Assembly: GCF_003002925.1 (NCBI RefSeq)
Contig: NZ_PVTK01000001.1
Location: forward strand, 310,001-374,000
Direction of reading: 5' to 3'
Source: Vreelandella songnenensis
GTDB lineage: Bacteria > Pseudomonadota > Gammaproteobacteria > Pseudomonadales > Halomonadaceae
Length of the DNA stretch: 64,000 nt
The position numbers and the translations under genes were made by a program. This document shows positions 54,315 to 62,650 of this stretch, piece by piece. Each line of letters opens with the position of its first letter. Positions within the stretch are counted from its first letter, which is position 1. Under the pieces are notes generated by a model, which had not been told where the DNA came from, searched no databases, and worked only from the letters and a program-made list of their open reading frames with translations.

Positions 54315-56036
54315 TTACAGATCAACCGCAACGCGAGTGGCGACGGCTACCTGGTAGAGGATCTGTGTGAGCGTGGCGGCCAGCTGCAGGTTGTGCGTGG
54401 GTGCGGCGGGCATGACGAGGATTTCATCACCCGGGCGCAGGTTCACCTTGCGGGCGTTTTCGACCGCGCCGTTCTGGCGAACGATCAGGATGTGGTCGTC
54501 GTCGGCGCGGTTGGTAAAGCCACCAGCGCTTTCGATGTAATCGATCACGTTCATGCCCGGGCGGTAAACGGCGGCCTGGGGTACCAGCACTTCACCACTG
54601 ATCAGCATGGAATCGCTGATTTCAGGAATGGTGATGACATCGCCATCCTGCAAACGGATATCGGAAATGCGGCCATCGTAGGCCACGACCATGCGGCCAC
54701 TGGGCTCGAGCTCGCGGGCGCGTTCTACAAAGTTCTGAATCAGCTCGGCTTCCTGGGCGCGCACCTGGGCTTCTTCGTTGGTGCTTGAAGAGGCGCTCAG
54801 GTAGGTGGTTTCCAGGCGGCGCAGGCTGTCTTCCATGGATTGGCGCTGCTGCTCTTTTACGCTTTCGCGCTGGAGTGAGATGCTTTCTACGGCGGTCATG
54901 CTCTCGGGCACGGCGATGGCGTCCAGCAGCTCGCTCAGGCGGGCATTGCGGGGTAGCGCATAGCGCGAAGGGCCGTAATAGCTGCCCTCCACTTCCACCA
55001 CGATGGTTTCACTGCGCTTGTCGGCGCTGAAAAGCACCTCATCGCCGCTGCGAATGGTCTGGCCGTTGAACATGTCCAGGGGGTAGTACTGAGCGATGGG
55101 GCCGTCTTCACGGTTGCCGCGCAGCAGCACGTGGGAAACGCCGCTTTTCAGGCGCGCCAGGTTGACCAGTTCGGCACCGCTTAGCTGGTTGCCCAGCAGC
55201 TCGTAGCGGTGTTCCCGCTGTACATCGCCACCCACGGCAATCGCCGGGCCGCGCTCTTCCACCACGATGGTGTCGCCATCCTGGAATTGCGGGCGGGCGA
55301 TGCTGCCGTTGATCAGGAAGTCGTAAAGATCCACCGTGGCAACGGTGCGGTCATCGCGCAGCACGCGGATCTGGCGGTAGCTACCTAAATCCTGGTCGAT
55401 GCCGCCGGCCTGATCGAGAAAGTAGAGCAGCGAATCGTTGGGTGTACCGGCGTAGCGGCCGGGGTTTTCCACATAGCCGGTCACGAACACGGCTACGGGC
55501 TGCACCCCCTGCAGGTTGGTGTAGACCTCTACGTTATCCGGGTACACCGAGGTAATGGCGCCGCGCACGCTGTTGTCTACCTGCTGGCTGTTCTGGCCTT
55601 CGATATTGAGCGGGCCTGAACCGGGGATGAAGATATTGCCCTGGGCATCGACCGGCAGTACGCGGTCGAAATCGAAGGCGCCCCAGGCACGAACAGTGAC
55701 CTGGTCGCCGGGTTTTACCTGGTAGTCGGAATTCAGGCCATCACCCATGGCGCCGCGAAAGCCGCCGGTGAACAGGTTGGCGCCAAACGGGGGCAGCATA
55801 TCCGGGTCGCGCGGGGGCTGGCTGACGGGGCCGTAAGTGCCGCTGCGCCAGTCAGCGCGGGGGGTATCATTTACTTCTTCCTGCTGTTGACCCTGCTGCT
55901 GGCTTTGTTGCTGAGCAGGTAAAATGCTGTTGGGCAGGCTGATGCTTTGCGCCCATACCGCGCTTGCGGCGCTACTGCCGACGACGGCCAGGGCGACTAC
56001 CGCAAGCGGGCGTTTGAGTATGCGGAAAACGTTCAT
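54315..56036 (-). CDS. kpsD: Capsule outer-membrane export protein (OPX family)
   Basis: A 573-residue OPX protein (E. coli KpsD 558). Signal peptide at residues 1-30 ending SAVWAQ, without a lipobox. A poly-export domain follows (SDYQVKPGDQVTVRAWGAFDFDRVLPVDAQGNIFIPGSGPL; key: KPGDQVTVRAWG, FIPGSGPL), then two to three SLBB domains (VFVTGYVENPGRYAG, VVVEVEGSYYGPSRYALP, ISGEVLVPQAAVYRPGMNVIDYI) and a C-terminal helix. It forms the periplasmic and outer-membrane channel. ATG 56036 overlaps the stop of the lipoprotein gene (TAATG). Confidence 0.94.
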   Translation of the reverse strand: MNVFRILKRPLAVVALAVVGSSAASAVWAQSISLPNSILPAQQQSQQQGQQQEEVNDTPRADWRSGTYGPVSQPPRDPDMLPPFGANLFTGGFRGAMGDGLNSDYQVKPGDQVTVRAWGAFDFDRVLPVDAQGNIFIPGSGPLNIEGQNSQQVDNSVRGAITSVYPDNVEVYTNLQGVQPVAVFVTGYVENPGRYAGTPNDSLLYFLDQAGGIDQDLGSYRQIRVLRDDRTVATVDLYDFLINGSIARPQFQDGDTIVVEERGPAIAVGGDVQREHRYELLGNQLSGAELVNLARLKSGVSHVLLRGNREDGPIAQYYPLDMFNGQTIRSGDEVLFSADKRSETIVVEVEGSYYGPSRYALPRNARLSELLDAIAVPESMTAVESISLQRESVKEQQRQSMEDSLRRLETTYLSASSSTNEEAQVRAQEAELIQNFVERARELEPSGRMVVAYDGRISDIRLQDGDVITIPEISDSMLISGEVLVPQAAVYRPGMNVIDYIESAGGFTNRADDDHILIVRQNGAVENARKVNLRPGDEILVMPAAPTHNLQLAATLTQILYQVAVATRVAVDL

Positions 56037-56449
56037 TAGTAGCGCCCTTGCGTTGCGGTTGAATCCATTTGGGTAACGACGCGCTGATTTACCCAACCGT
56101 TAGGCGTTTGGCATACCAGGGCGGTGCGCGCATTGTTGCCCATTTCCACGACGCGCAGTTTGCGGCATTCGCGCCCACTGGCCGCCAGGTACGGTGCATC
56201 AGCCACTACTTCAACGTTATGGCCCCAGGGGCTACGGGCTACGTTAAGCACCGCCCCTGCTGGCGACTTGGAAAGAAAGTCGTTGAGGCTTTCATCCTGA
56301 AGCAGCGTGGCGGGGTCGTTGTTGAGTACATACTGGGCTTCCTGGGCATTGCTCTTCGGGTAGGAGGAGCAGCCGGTTACCAAGGCCACGCTTAACGCAG
56401 CCAGCAGCATGCGAGCCGGCCGCGCTATTAGAAAAGGGGTATTTGACAT
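56036..56449 (-). CDS. Small capsule-operon lipoprotein
   Basis: A 137-residue predicted lipoprotein: hydrophobic residues 12-24 and the lipobox LVTGC at the cleavage site, then SSYPKSNAQEAQYVLNN. The mature part contains GHNVEVVADAPYLAASGRECRKLRVV and VCQTPNGWVNQRVV (key: GRECRKL, CQTPNGWV), a pattern of conserved Cys and Trp seen in small envelope lipoproteins encoded beside OPX genes; I recall a DVU3141-like family but am not certain. The start at 56449 is 20 bases after the ops element, so it is the first gene of the RfaH-controlled operon; the longer frame to 56566 would run across ops. It probably assists KpsD at the outer membrane. Confidence 0.78.
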   Translation of the reverse strand: MSNTPFLIARPARMLLAALSVALVTGCSSYPKSNAQEAQYVLNNDPATLLQDESLNDFLSKSPAGAVLNVARSPWGHNVEVVADAPYLAASGRECRKLRVVEMGNNARTALVCQTPNGWVNQRVVTQMDSTATQGRY

Positions 56450-56468
56450 AAGGATTTCCAAAAAAAGG

Positions 56469-56480
56469 CACGCTACCGCC
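56469..56480 (-). promoter_or_regulatory. ops element, RfaH recruitment site
   Basis: The minus strand reads GGCGGTAGCGTG, a perfect copy of the 12-base E. coli ops core, 20 bases before the first gene of the kps operon. RfaH binds ops in the non-template strand of a paused polymerase. It matches the RfaH-type gene at 22647. A candidate -10 (TACAAT, minus strand 56570-56565) lies upstream but its -35 is poor. Confidence 0.88.
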
Positions 56481-56542
56481 CAGGGATTGTAACGGGCGTA
56501 TTCCCTTGCCCTACGCTGTGCGGATGAAATTTCATAACCTGT

Positions 56543-56550
56543 GCTACCAG
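56543..56550 (-). promoter_or_regulatory. Possible upstream part of a split JUMPStart sequence
   Basis: CTGGTAGC on the minus strand, matching the 5' portion of the enterobacterial JUMPStart consensus, 62 bases upstream of the ops core rather than the usual 15 or so. Eight bases alone are weak evidence. Confidence 0.3.
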
Positions 56551-56740
56551 AAATTGCACGCGCCATTGTAAGGGATTACTCGCTAACCCTCTACACTGCT
56601 TGCCTATACGCGAAGCATACCTATTTTCGGGGGGTCTTGGCCGAATTCGGCGCTTGTCTCTACGCGGTGTCATAAACGCTTAACAATCACTACCCTATGG
56701 TAAGCTCCTGCTAACGTTCGGCTAAGCGAGATACAGGATT

Positions 56741-58078
56741 ATGAACATTACCGTCTTTGGAACCGGCTATGTGGGCCTGGTGGCTGGTGCTTGCTTGGCC
56801 GAGGTGGGCCATCAGGTAACCTGCATGGACATCAATCCGGAGAGAATCCAGCAGCTGGAGCGCGGTGAAAACCCTATCTTCGAGCCAGGCTTGAGCGCCA
56901 TTCTGCAACAGAATAGAGCGGCTGGCCGGCTACGTTTTACCACCCATACCGCCGAGGCGGTCGCCAGTGGCGATATACTCTTCATTGCCGTTGGTACCCC
57001 GCCGGATGAAGACGGTACCGCCGACTTGCGCTATGTACTCAATGTTGCACGCAGCATCGGCGAGCACATGCAGGGCTACAAGCTAATTGTCGATAAGTCG
57101 ACCGTGCCGGTGGGTACCGCTGAAAAAGTGACGGCGACGGTTACCGAGGCATTGCGCCTGCGCGGCGTTGAGCACCCTTTTGATGTCTGCTCCAATCCTG
57201 AATTCATGAAAGAAGGTGCGGCCATCGAGGATTTCACCCGCGGCGCCCGCATTATCGTCGGCACAGAAAACGAGCAGGTGAAGTCCTTGATGCGGGAGTG
57301 CTATGCCCCCTATAACCGCAATCATGACAAGCTGATGTTCATGAGTGTGAGGGCCGCCGAGCTTACCAAGTACGCAGCTAATGCCATGCTGGCCACTAAA
57401 ATAAGTTTCATGAATGAAATTGCCTGCCTGGCTGAGCGCCTGGAGGTTGATATCGAAGATGTCAGGCGTGGCATAGGAAGTGACCCCCGCATCGGCTACC
57501 ACTTCATTTACCCTGGCTGTGGGTATGGCGGCTCCTGCTTTCCTAAAGATGTCAAAGCGCTGGAGCAAACGGCTCGTCAACTGGGCTATGAGCCAGCGCT
57601 ACTGGGCGCGGTTGAAGCGGTAAATACGCGTCAGAAGCAGACGCTGTTCACCAAGCTCAGCGAGCAGTTGGGCGACCTGCACGGCAAGACGATTGCCGTA
57701 TGGGGACTGGCGTTCAAACCTGACACTGATGATATGCGTGAAGCACCTAGCCGCACACTGATGGAAGCGCTTTGGCAAGCAGGTGCCCGCGTTCAGGCAT
57801 TCGACCCGGAAGCCATGAGTGAGTGCCGCCGCCTTTATGGTGAGCGCGATGACCTGATGCTTGCCGGAGACCGGATCCAGGCGGTTAAGGGCGCCGATGC
57901 ACTGGTTATTTGTACCGAGTGGAAGATGTTTCGCAGCGTGGATTTTAACTGGCTGGCAGGACAGCTAACCGACAAACTGGTGGTAGACGGGCGTAACCTT
58001 TACCGCCCCGAGGCATTAAGTAACGCAGGCTTGAGGTATGTGGGGGTTGGACGCAGTAATCTTGCAATGGCACAGTAA
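56741..58078 (+). CDS. ugd: UDP-glucose 6-dehydrogenase
   Basis: A 445-residue UDP-glucose/GDP-mannose dehydrogenase family protein: GTGYVGLVAGACLAEVGH Rossmann start, VGTPPDEDGTADL, STVPVGTAEKV, SNPEFMKEGAAIEDF, the catalytic Cys266 in GYGGSCFPKD, and AFKPDTDDMREAPS. It oxidises UDP-glucose to UDP-glucuronate, for capsule or other polysaccharides, using the product of galU. It is a single gene read divergently from the kps operon; the 291-base gap holds both promoters and the ops site. A bidirectional terminator follows. Confidence 0.96.
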   Translation: MNITVFGTGYVGLVAGACLAEVGHQVTCMDINPERIQQLERGENPIFEPGLSAILQQNRAAGRLRFTTHTAEAVASGDILFIAVGTPPDEDGTADLRYVLNVARSIGEHMQGYKLIVDKSTVPVGTAEKVTATVTEALRLRGVEHPFDVCSNPEFMKEGAAIEDFTRGARIIVGTENEQVKSLMRECYAPYNRNHDKLMFMSVRAAELTKYAANAMLATKISFMNEIACLAERLEVDIEDVRRGIGSDPRIGYHFIYPGCGYGGSCFPKDVKALEQTARQLGYEPALLGAVEAVNTRQKQTLFTKLSEQLGDLHGKTIAVWGLAFKPDTDDMREAPSRTLMEALWQAGARVQAFDPEAMSECRRLYGERDDLMLAGDRIQAVKGADALVICTEWKMFRSVDFNWLAGQLTDKLVVDGRNLYRPEALSNAGLRYVGVGRSNLAMAQ

Positions 58079-58116
58079 CGTGTTGCCTTTCCATCAGGCC
58101 TAGCCCGTAAAAGCAG

Positions 58117-58149
58117 ACCCCGAATAGCCAGGCTATCCGGGGTTTTATT
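58117..58149. terminator. Bidirectional terminator between ugd and rmlC
   Basis: ACCCCGAATAG and CTATCCGGGGT arms (one G-T pair) with a short loop and TTTTATTT after it on the plus strand. It lies 39 bases after the ugd stop and 32 bases beyond the rmlC stop, so it could serve both. Confidence 0.78.
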
Positions 58150-58180
58150 TCATACGCTTTCTGCTCAGCCCATGATCGCT

Positions 58181-58735
58181 TTAAGCGTGTTCATAGACTT
58201 CTGCTGCCGAGAAGGCGCTACCCGCCTGGTCTTTCTCGGAGAGGGCAAACGGCACCGGCAGCTGTGGCCATTCGATACCCAGGTCCGGGTCATCGAAACG
58301 GATACAGCGCTCGGATTCCGGGTGATAGAAATCGGTTGTCTTGTACAGGAAGTCAGCCGTTTCTGAAAGCACCACGAAGGCATGGCCGAAACCTTCGGGC
58401 ACCCATAGCTGGCGATTGTTTTCAGCGGAAAGCTCAACGCCTACCCACTGGCCGAACTGCGCGGAATCACGACGCAGATCGACGGCTACATCCCATACGC
58501 TGCCCTGCACTACACGTACCAACTTGCCCTGGGCCTGCTCAAGCTGATAGTGAATGCCGCGCAGTACACCCTGGCGCGAGCGTGAGTGGTTGTCCTGCAC
58601 GAAGTTGCGCTTGCAGCCGGTGGCTTCTTCAAAGGCCTGCTGATTGAAGCTTTCCATGAAGAAACCGCGTTCGTCGCCAAATACCTTGGGGATTAGAATC
58701 ACCACCTCGGGCAGGGAGGTTTTTTCGACCTGCAT
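58181..58735 (-). CDS. rmlC: dTDP-4-dehydrorhamnose 3,5-epimerase
   Basis: A 184-residue cupin epimerase: VILIPKVFGDERGFFMESFN, FVQDNHSRSRQGVLRGIHYQ with the catalytic His, GSVWDVAVDLRRDS, and PEGFGHAFVVLSETADFLYKTTDFY. Length and motifs match RmlC/RfbC. It performs the third step of dTDP-L-rhamnose synthesis. ATG 58735 overlaps the last base of the rmlA stop (TGATG), so rmlA and rmlC are coupled. Last gene of the leftward rml operon. Confidence 0.96.
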   Translation of the reverse strand: MQVEKTSLPEVVILIPKVFGDERGFFMESFNQQAFEEATGCKRNFVQDNHSRSRQGVLRGIHYQLEQAQGKLVRVVQGSVWDVAVDLRRDSAQFGQWVGVELSAENNRQLWVPEGFGHAFVVLSETADFLYKTTDFYHPESERCIRFDDPDLGIEWPQLPVPFALSEKDQAGSAFSAAEVYEHA

Positions 58736-59619
58736 CACTGGCCTCCTTTGGCATCTAAACGGTGCAGCAGATATTGACCGTAACCTGTTTTGGCGAGGGC
58801 CGTTGCGCTTTCACGCAGTGCTTCATCGCTCAACCAGCCATGCTGCCAGGCAATTTCTTCCAGGCAGGCCACTTTCAGGCCTTGGCGGTGTTCAATGGTC
58901 TGCACGTACTGGCTGGCTTCCAGCAGGCTGTCGTGGGTGCCGGTATCCAGCCACGCAAAGCCACGCCCTAACCGCTCAACGCGCAGGTCGCCGCGCTCCA
59001 GGTAGGCGTTGTTGATGCTGGTGATTTCCAGCTCGCCACGCTCTGAAGGCTTCACCTGGCGGGCAATCTCTACTACGTCGTTATCGTAGAAGTAAAGACC
59101 GGTCACGGCGTAAGGTGATTTAGGCTTTTCTGGCTTCTCTTCGATGGAAACCGCTGTGCCGTCCTGATCGAACTCTACCACGCCAAAGCGCTCGGGATCT
59201 TTTACCAGATACCCGAAAACAGTAGCGCCGCTGGCCTGGTCGGAGGCACGCTTGAGCTGCTCGGAGAAGTGTTGGCCGTGGAAGATATTGTCGCCCAGCA
59301 CCAGGCAAACCGGAGCATCACCGATAAACTCTTCACCGATGAGGAACGCCTGAGCAAGGCCATCCGGGCTTGGCTGAACCGCGTATTCAAAACGCACACC
59401 AAACGCGCTGCCATCCCCCAGCAGGTTTTCATATTGGGGAAGGTCATCAGGCGTGGAGATAATCAAAATTTCACGGATGCCCGCCAACATGAGTACCGAG
59501 ATGGGGTAATAAATCATCGGCTTGTCGTAGATGGGCAGCAGCTGCTTGGAAACGCCCCGGGTAATGGGGTGCAGGCGGGTTCCGCTGCCGCCCGCCAGAA
59601 TTATGCCTTTGCGTTGCAT
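58735..59619 (-). CDS. rmlA: Glucose-1-phosphate thymidylyltransferase
   Basis: A 294-residue nucleotidyltransferase: [35 protein letters not shown] (key: [21 protein letters not shown]), [48 protein letters not shown] and [18 protein letters not shown]. It makes dTDP-glucose from dTTP and glucose-1-phosphate, drawing on pgm. It is between rmlD and rmlC in the operon; ATG 59619 follows GGAGCAAC. Confidence 0.97.
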   Translation of the reverse strand: MQRKGIILAGGSGTRLHPITRGVSKQLLPIYDKPMIYYPISVLMLAGIREILIISTPDDLPQYENLLGDGSAFGVRFEYAVQPSPDGLAQAFLIGEEFIGDAPVCLVLGDNIFHGQHFSEQLKRASDQASGATVFGYLVKDPERFGVVEFDQDGTAVSIEEKPEKPKSPYAVTGLYFYDNDVVEIARQVKPSERGELEITSINNAYLERGDLRVERLGRGFAWLDTGTHDSLLEASQYVQTIEHRQGLKVACLEEIAWQHGWLSDEALRESATALAKTGYGQYLLHRLDAKGGQ

Positions 59620-59649
59620 CGTTGTTGCTCCTTGCTTGTTGCTCGGCGA

Positions 59650-60543
59650 CTAACGCGAGCTTGCTATTTCTTCCACGGTAAGCGCCAGCTGGCTCTGCCA
59701 ACTGGGCATCTTAATCGCCAGCGCCTTCTCTAGCTTGTCGACTGCCAGCCGTGAATTCAATGGGCGCGCAGCCGGTGTAGGATATTCGGTAGTCGGGATG
59801 GCTGAAACACCTTCGGGAGCAATTGCCAACGGTAGCCCAGCCTTTTTCGCTGACTTGAAGATCTCGTTGGCAAAGCCGTGCCAGCTGGTTTCTCCACGCG
59901 GGGCCAGGTGATAGACACCGCTCTTCAGGCCTACGCCATCACTGCTCAATCTAGTTAACGCTTGCTGGGCCACCAACGCAATCAGGCGGGCAGGCGTTGG
60001 CGCACCAATCTGATCACTGATGATGCTTAATGCCGAGCGCTCGGCACCCAGGCGCAGCATGGTGGCCAGGAAGCTCTTGCCGAAGGCACTATATACCCAA
60101 CTGGTGCGGAAAATCAGATGCTGGCAGTGGCTGTCAGCGACTGCTTCATCCCCTGCCAGCTTGGTCGCGCCGTAAACGTTGCACGGCCCGGTGGCATCGT
60201 CCTCCTGCCAGGGTGTATTGCCTTCCCCGGTGTACACATAATCCGAGGAGTAGTGAATCAACCAGATTGAATGCTGCTGGCAATACTGAGCCAGCTGTGC
60301 GGGTAACTCAGCGTTTAGCCGTGCAGCCATGGCCTGGTCGGACTCGGCGTTATCAACCGCTGTATAGGCCGCCGCATTCACGATCACATCGGGCTGTTGC
60401 TTCGTTAGATACGCGTTGACGGCATCGGCATCGGAAAGGTCCAGCTCTGCCCTGCCAGGCGCCAATACGGCGCCTAGCGTTGCCAGCTGCCGCTTGAGTT
60501 CAAATCCCACTTGGCCATTGCCGCCAGTAACGAAAATCTTCAT
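59650..60543 (-). CDS. rmlD: dTDP-4-dehydrorhamnose reductase
   Basis: A 297-residue SDR-type reductase: KIFVTGGNGQVGFELKR, NAAAYTAVDNAESD, SSDYVYTGEGNTPWQEDDATGPCNVYGATKLAGDEAV (key: SSDYVYTG, YGATKLAGDE with Tyr and Lys), FRTSWVYS and GVYHLAPRGETSWHGFA. Final step to dTDP-L-rhamnose. AAGGAA six bases upstream of ATG 60543 sets the start. Encoded 30 bases before rmlA. Confidence 0.96.
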   Translation of the reverse strand: MKIFVTGGNGQVGFELKRQLATLGAVLAPGRAELDLSDADAVNAYLTKQQPDVIVNAAAYTAVDNAESDQAMAARLNAELPAQLAQYCQQHSIWLIHYSSDYVYTGEGNTPWQEDDATGPCNVYGATKLAGDEAVADSHCQHLIFRTSWVYSAFGKSFLATMLRLGAERSALSIISDQIGAPTPARLIALVAQQALTRLSSDGVGLKSGVYHLAPRGETSWHGFANEIFKSAKKAGLPLAIAPEGVSAIPTTEYPTPAARPLNSRLAVDKLEKALAIKMPSWQSQLALTVEEIASSR

Positions 60544-60581
60544 AACCAATTCCTTTAGGTCACAGTGGTCAGTCGGCGGGA

Positions 60582-61643
60582 TTACAAGCTACCCAGACGC
60601 TCGCCTTGATAGCTTCCATCCTGCACACGCTGCCACCAGCTACGGTTATCAAGGTACCATTGAACGGTTTTACGCAGCCCGGTTTCAAACGTTTCTTCAG
60701 GACGCCAGCCAAGCTCGCGTTCGATCTTGTCGGCATCAATGGCGTAGCGCAGGTCGTGGCCGGGGCGATCCTGTACGAACGTGATCAGGTCACGGTAACT
60801 GCGTTCAGCCGGCACCAGCTCCTGCAGCAGGTCGCACAGCGTTTCGACCACTTCAAGGTTGGCCTTTTCGTTATGCCCGCCAATGTTGTAGGTTTCCCCC
60901 ACGACACCTTCGGTTACTACCTTGACCAGCGCACGGGCGTGGTCTTCTACATATAGCCAATCGCGTACCTGTTGGCCATCGCCATAAACCGGCAGCGCTT
61001 TCCCCGCCAGCGCATTCAAGATCATCAGCGGGATGAGTTTCTCCGGAAAGTGATACGGCCCATAGTTATTGGAGCAGTTGGTCACCAATACCGGCAGACC
61101 GTAGGTACGGTGCCAAGCGCGTACCAGATGATCCGAACTCGCCTTGCTGGCCGAGTAAGGCGAGCTGGGCGCATAGGGCGTTTCTTCGGTGAAAAGATCT
61201 TCCGGACCTTCCAGGTCGCCATACACTTCATCGGTAGAAATATGATGAAAGCGGAATGCATCGGCCTTTTCCGGCGCGCTTGCCTGCAGGGCTTTCCAGT
61301 AATGGCGAGCCGCTTCCAACAGGGTGTAGGTGCCTACAATATTGGTCTGAATAAACGCTGCCGGGCCATCAATGGAGCGGTCGACATGGGACTCGGCCGC
61401 CAGGTGCATTACAGCATCTGGCTGGTAGCGATCAAAGATGGCCGCCATGATGCCTGCATCCGTAATATCGGCCTGCTCGAAGGCGTAACGCTCGCTGTCT
61501 TCAATCGCTGTCAGTGATTCAAGATTACCGGCGTAGGTCAGCGCATCCACGTTGACGACTTCATGATCGGTATGTTCGATCAGGTAGCGAATGACCGCTG
61601 AACCGATAAAGCCTGCGCCGCCTGTTACTAAAATATTCATCAT
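60582..61643 (-). CDS. rmlB: dTDP-glucose 4,6-dehydratase
   Basis: A 353-residue extended [56 protein letters not shown] (Asp-Glu pair), [22 protein letters not shown] (Tyr and Lys) and [20 protein letters not shown] (key: [13 protein letters not shown]). It makes dTDP-4-keto-6-deoxyglucose, the first branch step to rhamnose. ATG 61643 and ATG 61640 are equally possible starts. The rml gene order here is B-D-A-C in transcription. Confidence 0.97.
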   Translation of the reverse strand: MMNILVTGGAGFIGSAVIRYLIEHTDHEVVNVDALTYAGNLESLTAIEDSERYAFEQADITDAGIMAAIFDRYQPDAVMHLAAESHVDRSIDGPAAFIQTNIVGTYTLLEAARHYWKALQASAPEKADAFRFHHISTDEVYGDLEGPEDLFTEETPYAPSSPYSASKASSDHLVRAWHRTYGLPVLVTNCSNNYGPYHFPEKLIPLMILNALAGKALPVYGDGQQVRDWLYVEDHARALVKVVTEGVVGETYNIGGHNEKANLEVVETLCDLLQELVPAERSYRDLITFVQDRPGHDLRYAIDADKIERELGWRPEETFETGLRKTVQWYLDNRSWWQRVQDGSYQGERLGSL

Positions 61644-61761
61644 CAATCACCACTCTTGCGGATCTTTCTAGCATCGATCCTTGATTAATCTTGCCGTTCC
61701 TGCATGTGGCACATATACAAAATACGCTATCGTTAAACGGTTCTACCTGAAAGCCACGTAC

Positions 61762-62649
61762 TTAATGCTTGCCTGCCTTTCCCATGATGCCGTGAAGCAA
61801 TCCCTGGGTCATTTTCATGAAATGCTGTCGGCGAGGCTTGGCATATAGCGTGTAGAAACCATACTTCAACAGAAGACGCCATGCATCCACGCACTTCCAC
61901 TGGAATGGCACCCAGCCTGTGCGATAAAGCAGCACGGCATTGCGGAAGTGATAATAATGGCGTAGCGGGCTGTGCAGAGGAATCTTTCGCCCGCGGAACT
62001 CAATCGGCGCTTCGCCCAGACTATGTTCCATATGTGCGCTGCATACGCCATAGCTTTGGAATCCATGGTGCCCTGCCCGTAGCCCCCACTCTATATCCAC
62101 ATAGTCGATGAATAGATCATCTCGCATATCGCCTACCTGCTCTAGCACCGGCATTGGAATAAGGCACCCGGAAGCAATCAGGTAATCAACGGGTAAAACA
62201 TCGCAGCCCGTTTCACAGCGATGTCGGAACAATCGCCAGTTACGAATTTGCAGAAACGGCGGTGGGTTCTTCTGGCGGCTATCCATGTACCTTGGGCCAG
62301 CGGAGGCCGCCGCTGGCTTATCGATCAGCGCAGCGTGCAGTTCGGCCACCATATCATGGGCGGGCAGGCTATCTTGATCCATCAACAGCACATGGCTTGC
62401 ACCTTGCTGTTTCGCCCATTCAATACCTGCGTTTTGGGCTGCAGCAATGCCTACATTTTCATTCAAGGCGATAACGTGATCGGCGGCAAGTCCCTGGGCT
62501 TTATTCCAGGCGGCAATGTCTTCATCCGAACCATTATCGACAATGAGTATAGCTTTTACCTGGTTTTTAAGCCGGCCAACTAGCTGACCCAGCACGTCTA
62601 GTGCCGGGTGATAGGTAACGATGATGGCAGTCGTTTCTGGATTAGCCAT
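61762..62649 (-). CDS. Family 2 glycosyltransferase, probable rhamnosyltransferase
   Basis: A 295-residue GT-A enzyme: TTAIIVTYHPALDVLGQLV, AILIVDNGSDEDI, LNENVGIAAAQNAGIEWA, VLLMDQDSLPA (the D-x-D metal site) and YLIASGCLIPMPVLEQVGDMRDDLFIDYVDIEWGLR (key: SGCLIP, DYVDIEWGLRA). This matches the WbbL/RfbF rhamnosyltransferase group, which agrees with the adjacent rml genes. I chose ATG 62649, directly after the preceding stop (TGACATG); in-frame starts at 62667 and 62679 would overlap that gene. Likely part of an O-antigen or rhamnan region continuing to the right. Confidence 0.9.
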   Translation of the reverse strand: MANPETTAIIVTYHPALDVLGQLVGRLKNQVKAILIVDNGSDEDIAAWNKAQGLAADHVIALNENVGIAAAQNAGIEWAKQQGASHVLLMDQDSLPAHDMVAELHAALIDKPAAASAGPRYMDSRQKNPPPFLQIRNWRLFRHRCETGCDVLPVDYLIASGCLIPMPVLEQVGDMRDDLFIDYVDIEWGLRAGHHGFQSYGVCSAHMEHSLGEAPIEFRGRKIPLHSPLRHYYHFRNAVLLYRTGWVPFQWKCVDAWRLLLKYGFYTLYAKPRRQHFMKMTQGLLHGIMGKAGKH

Positions 62650-62650
62650 G

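Noticed and set aside
56450-56566. Longer start for the capsule lipoprotein gene
   Set aside because: Would run through the ops element and place 39 residues before the signal peptide; ATG 56449 gives a normal lipoprotein signal.
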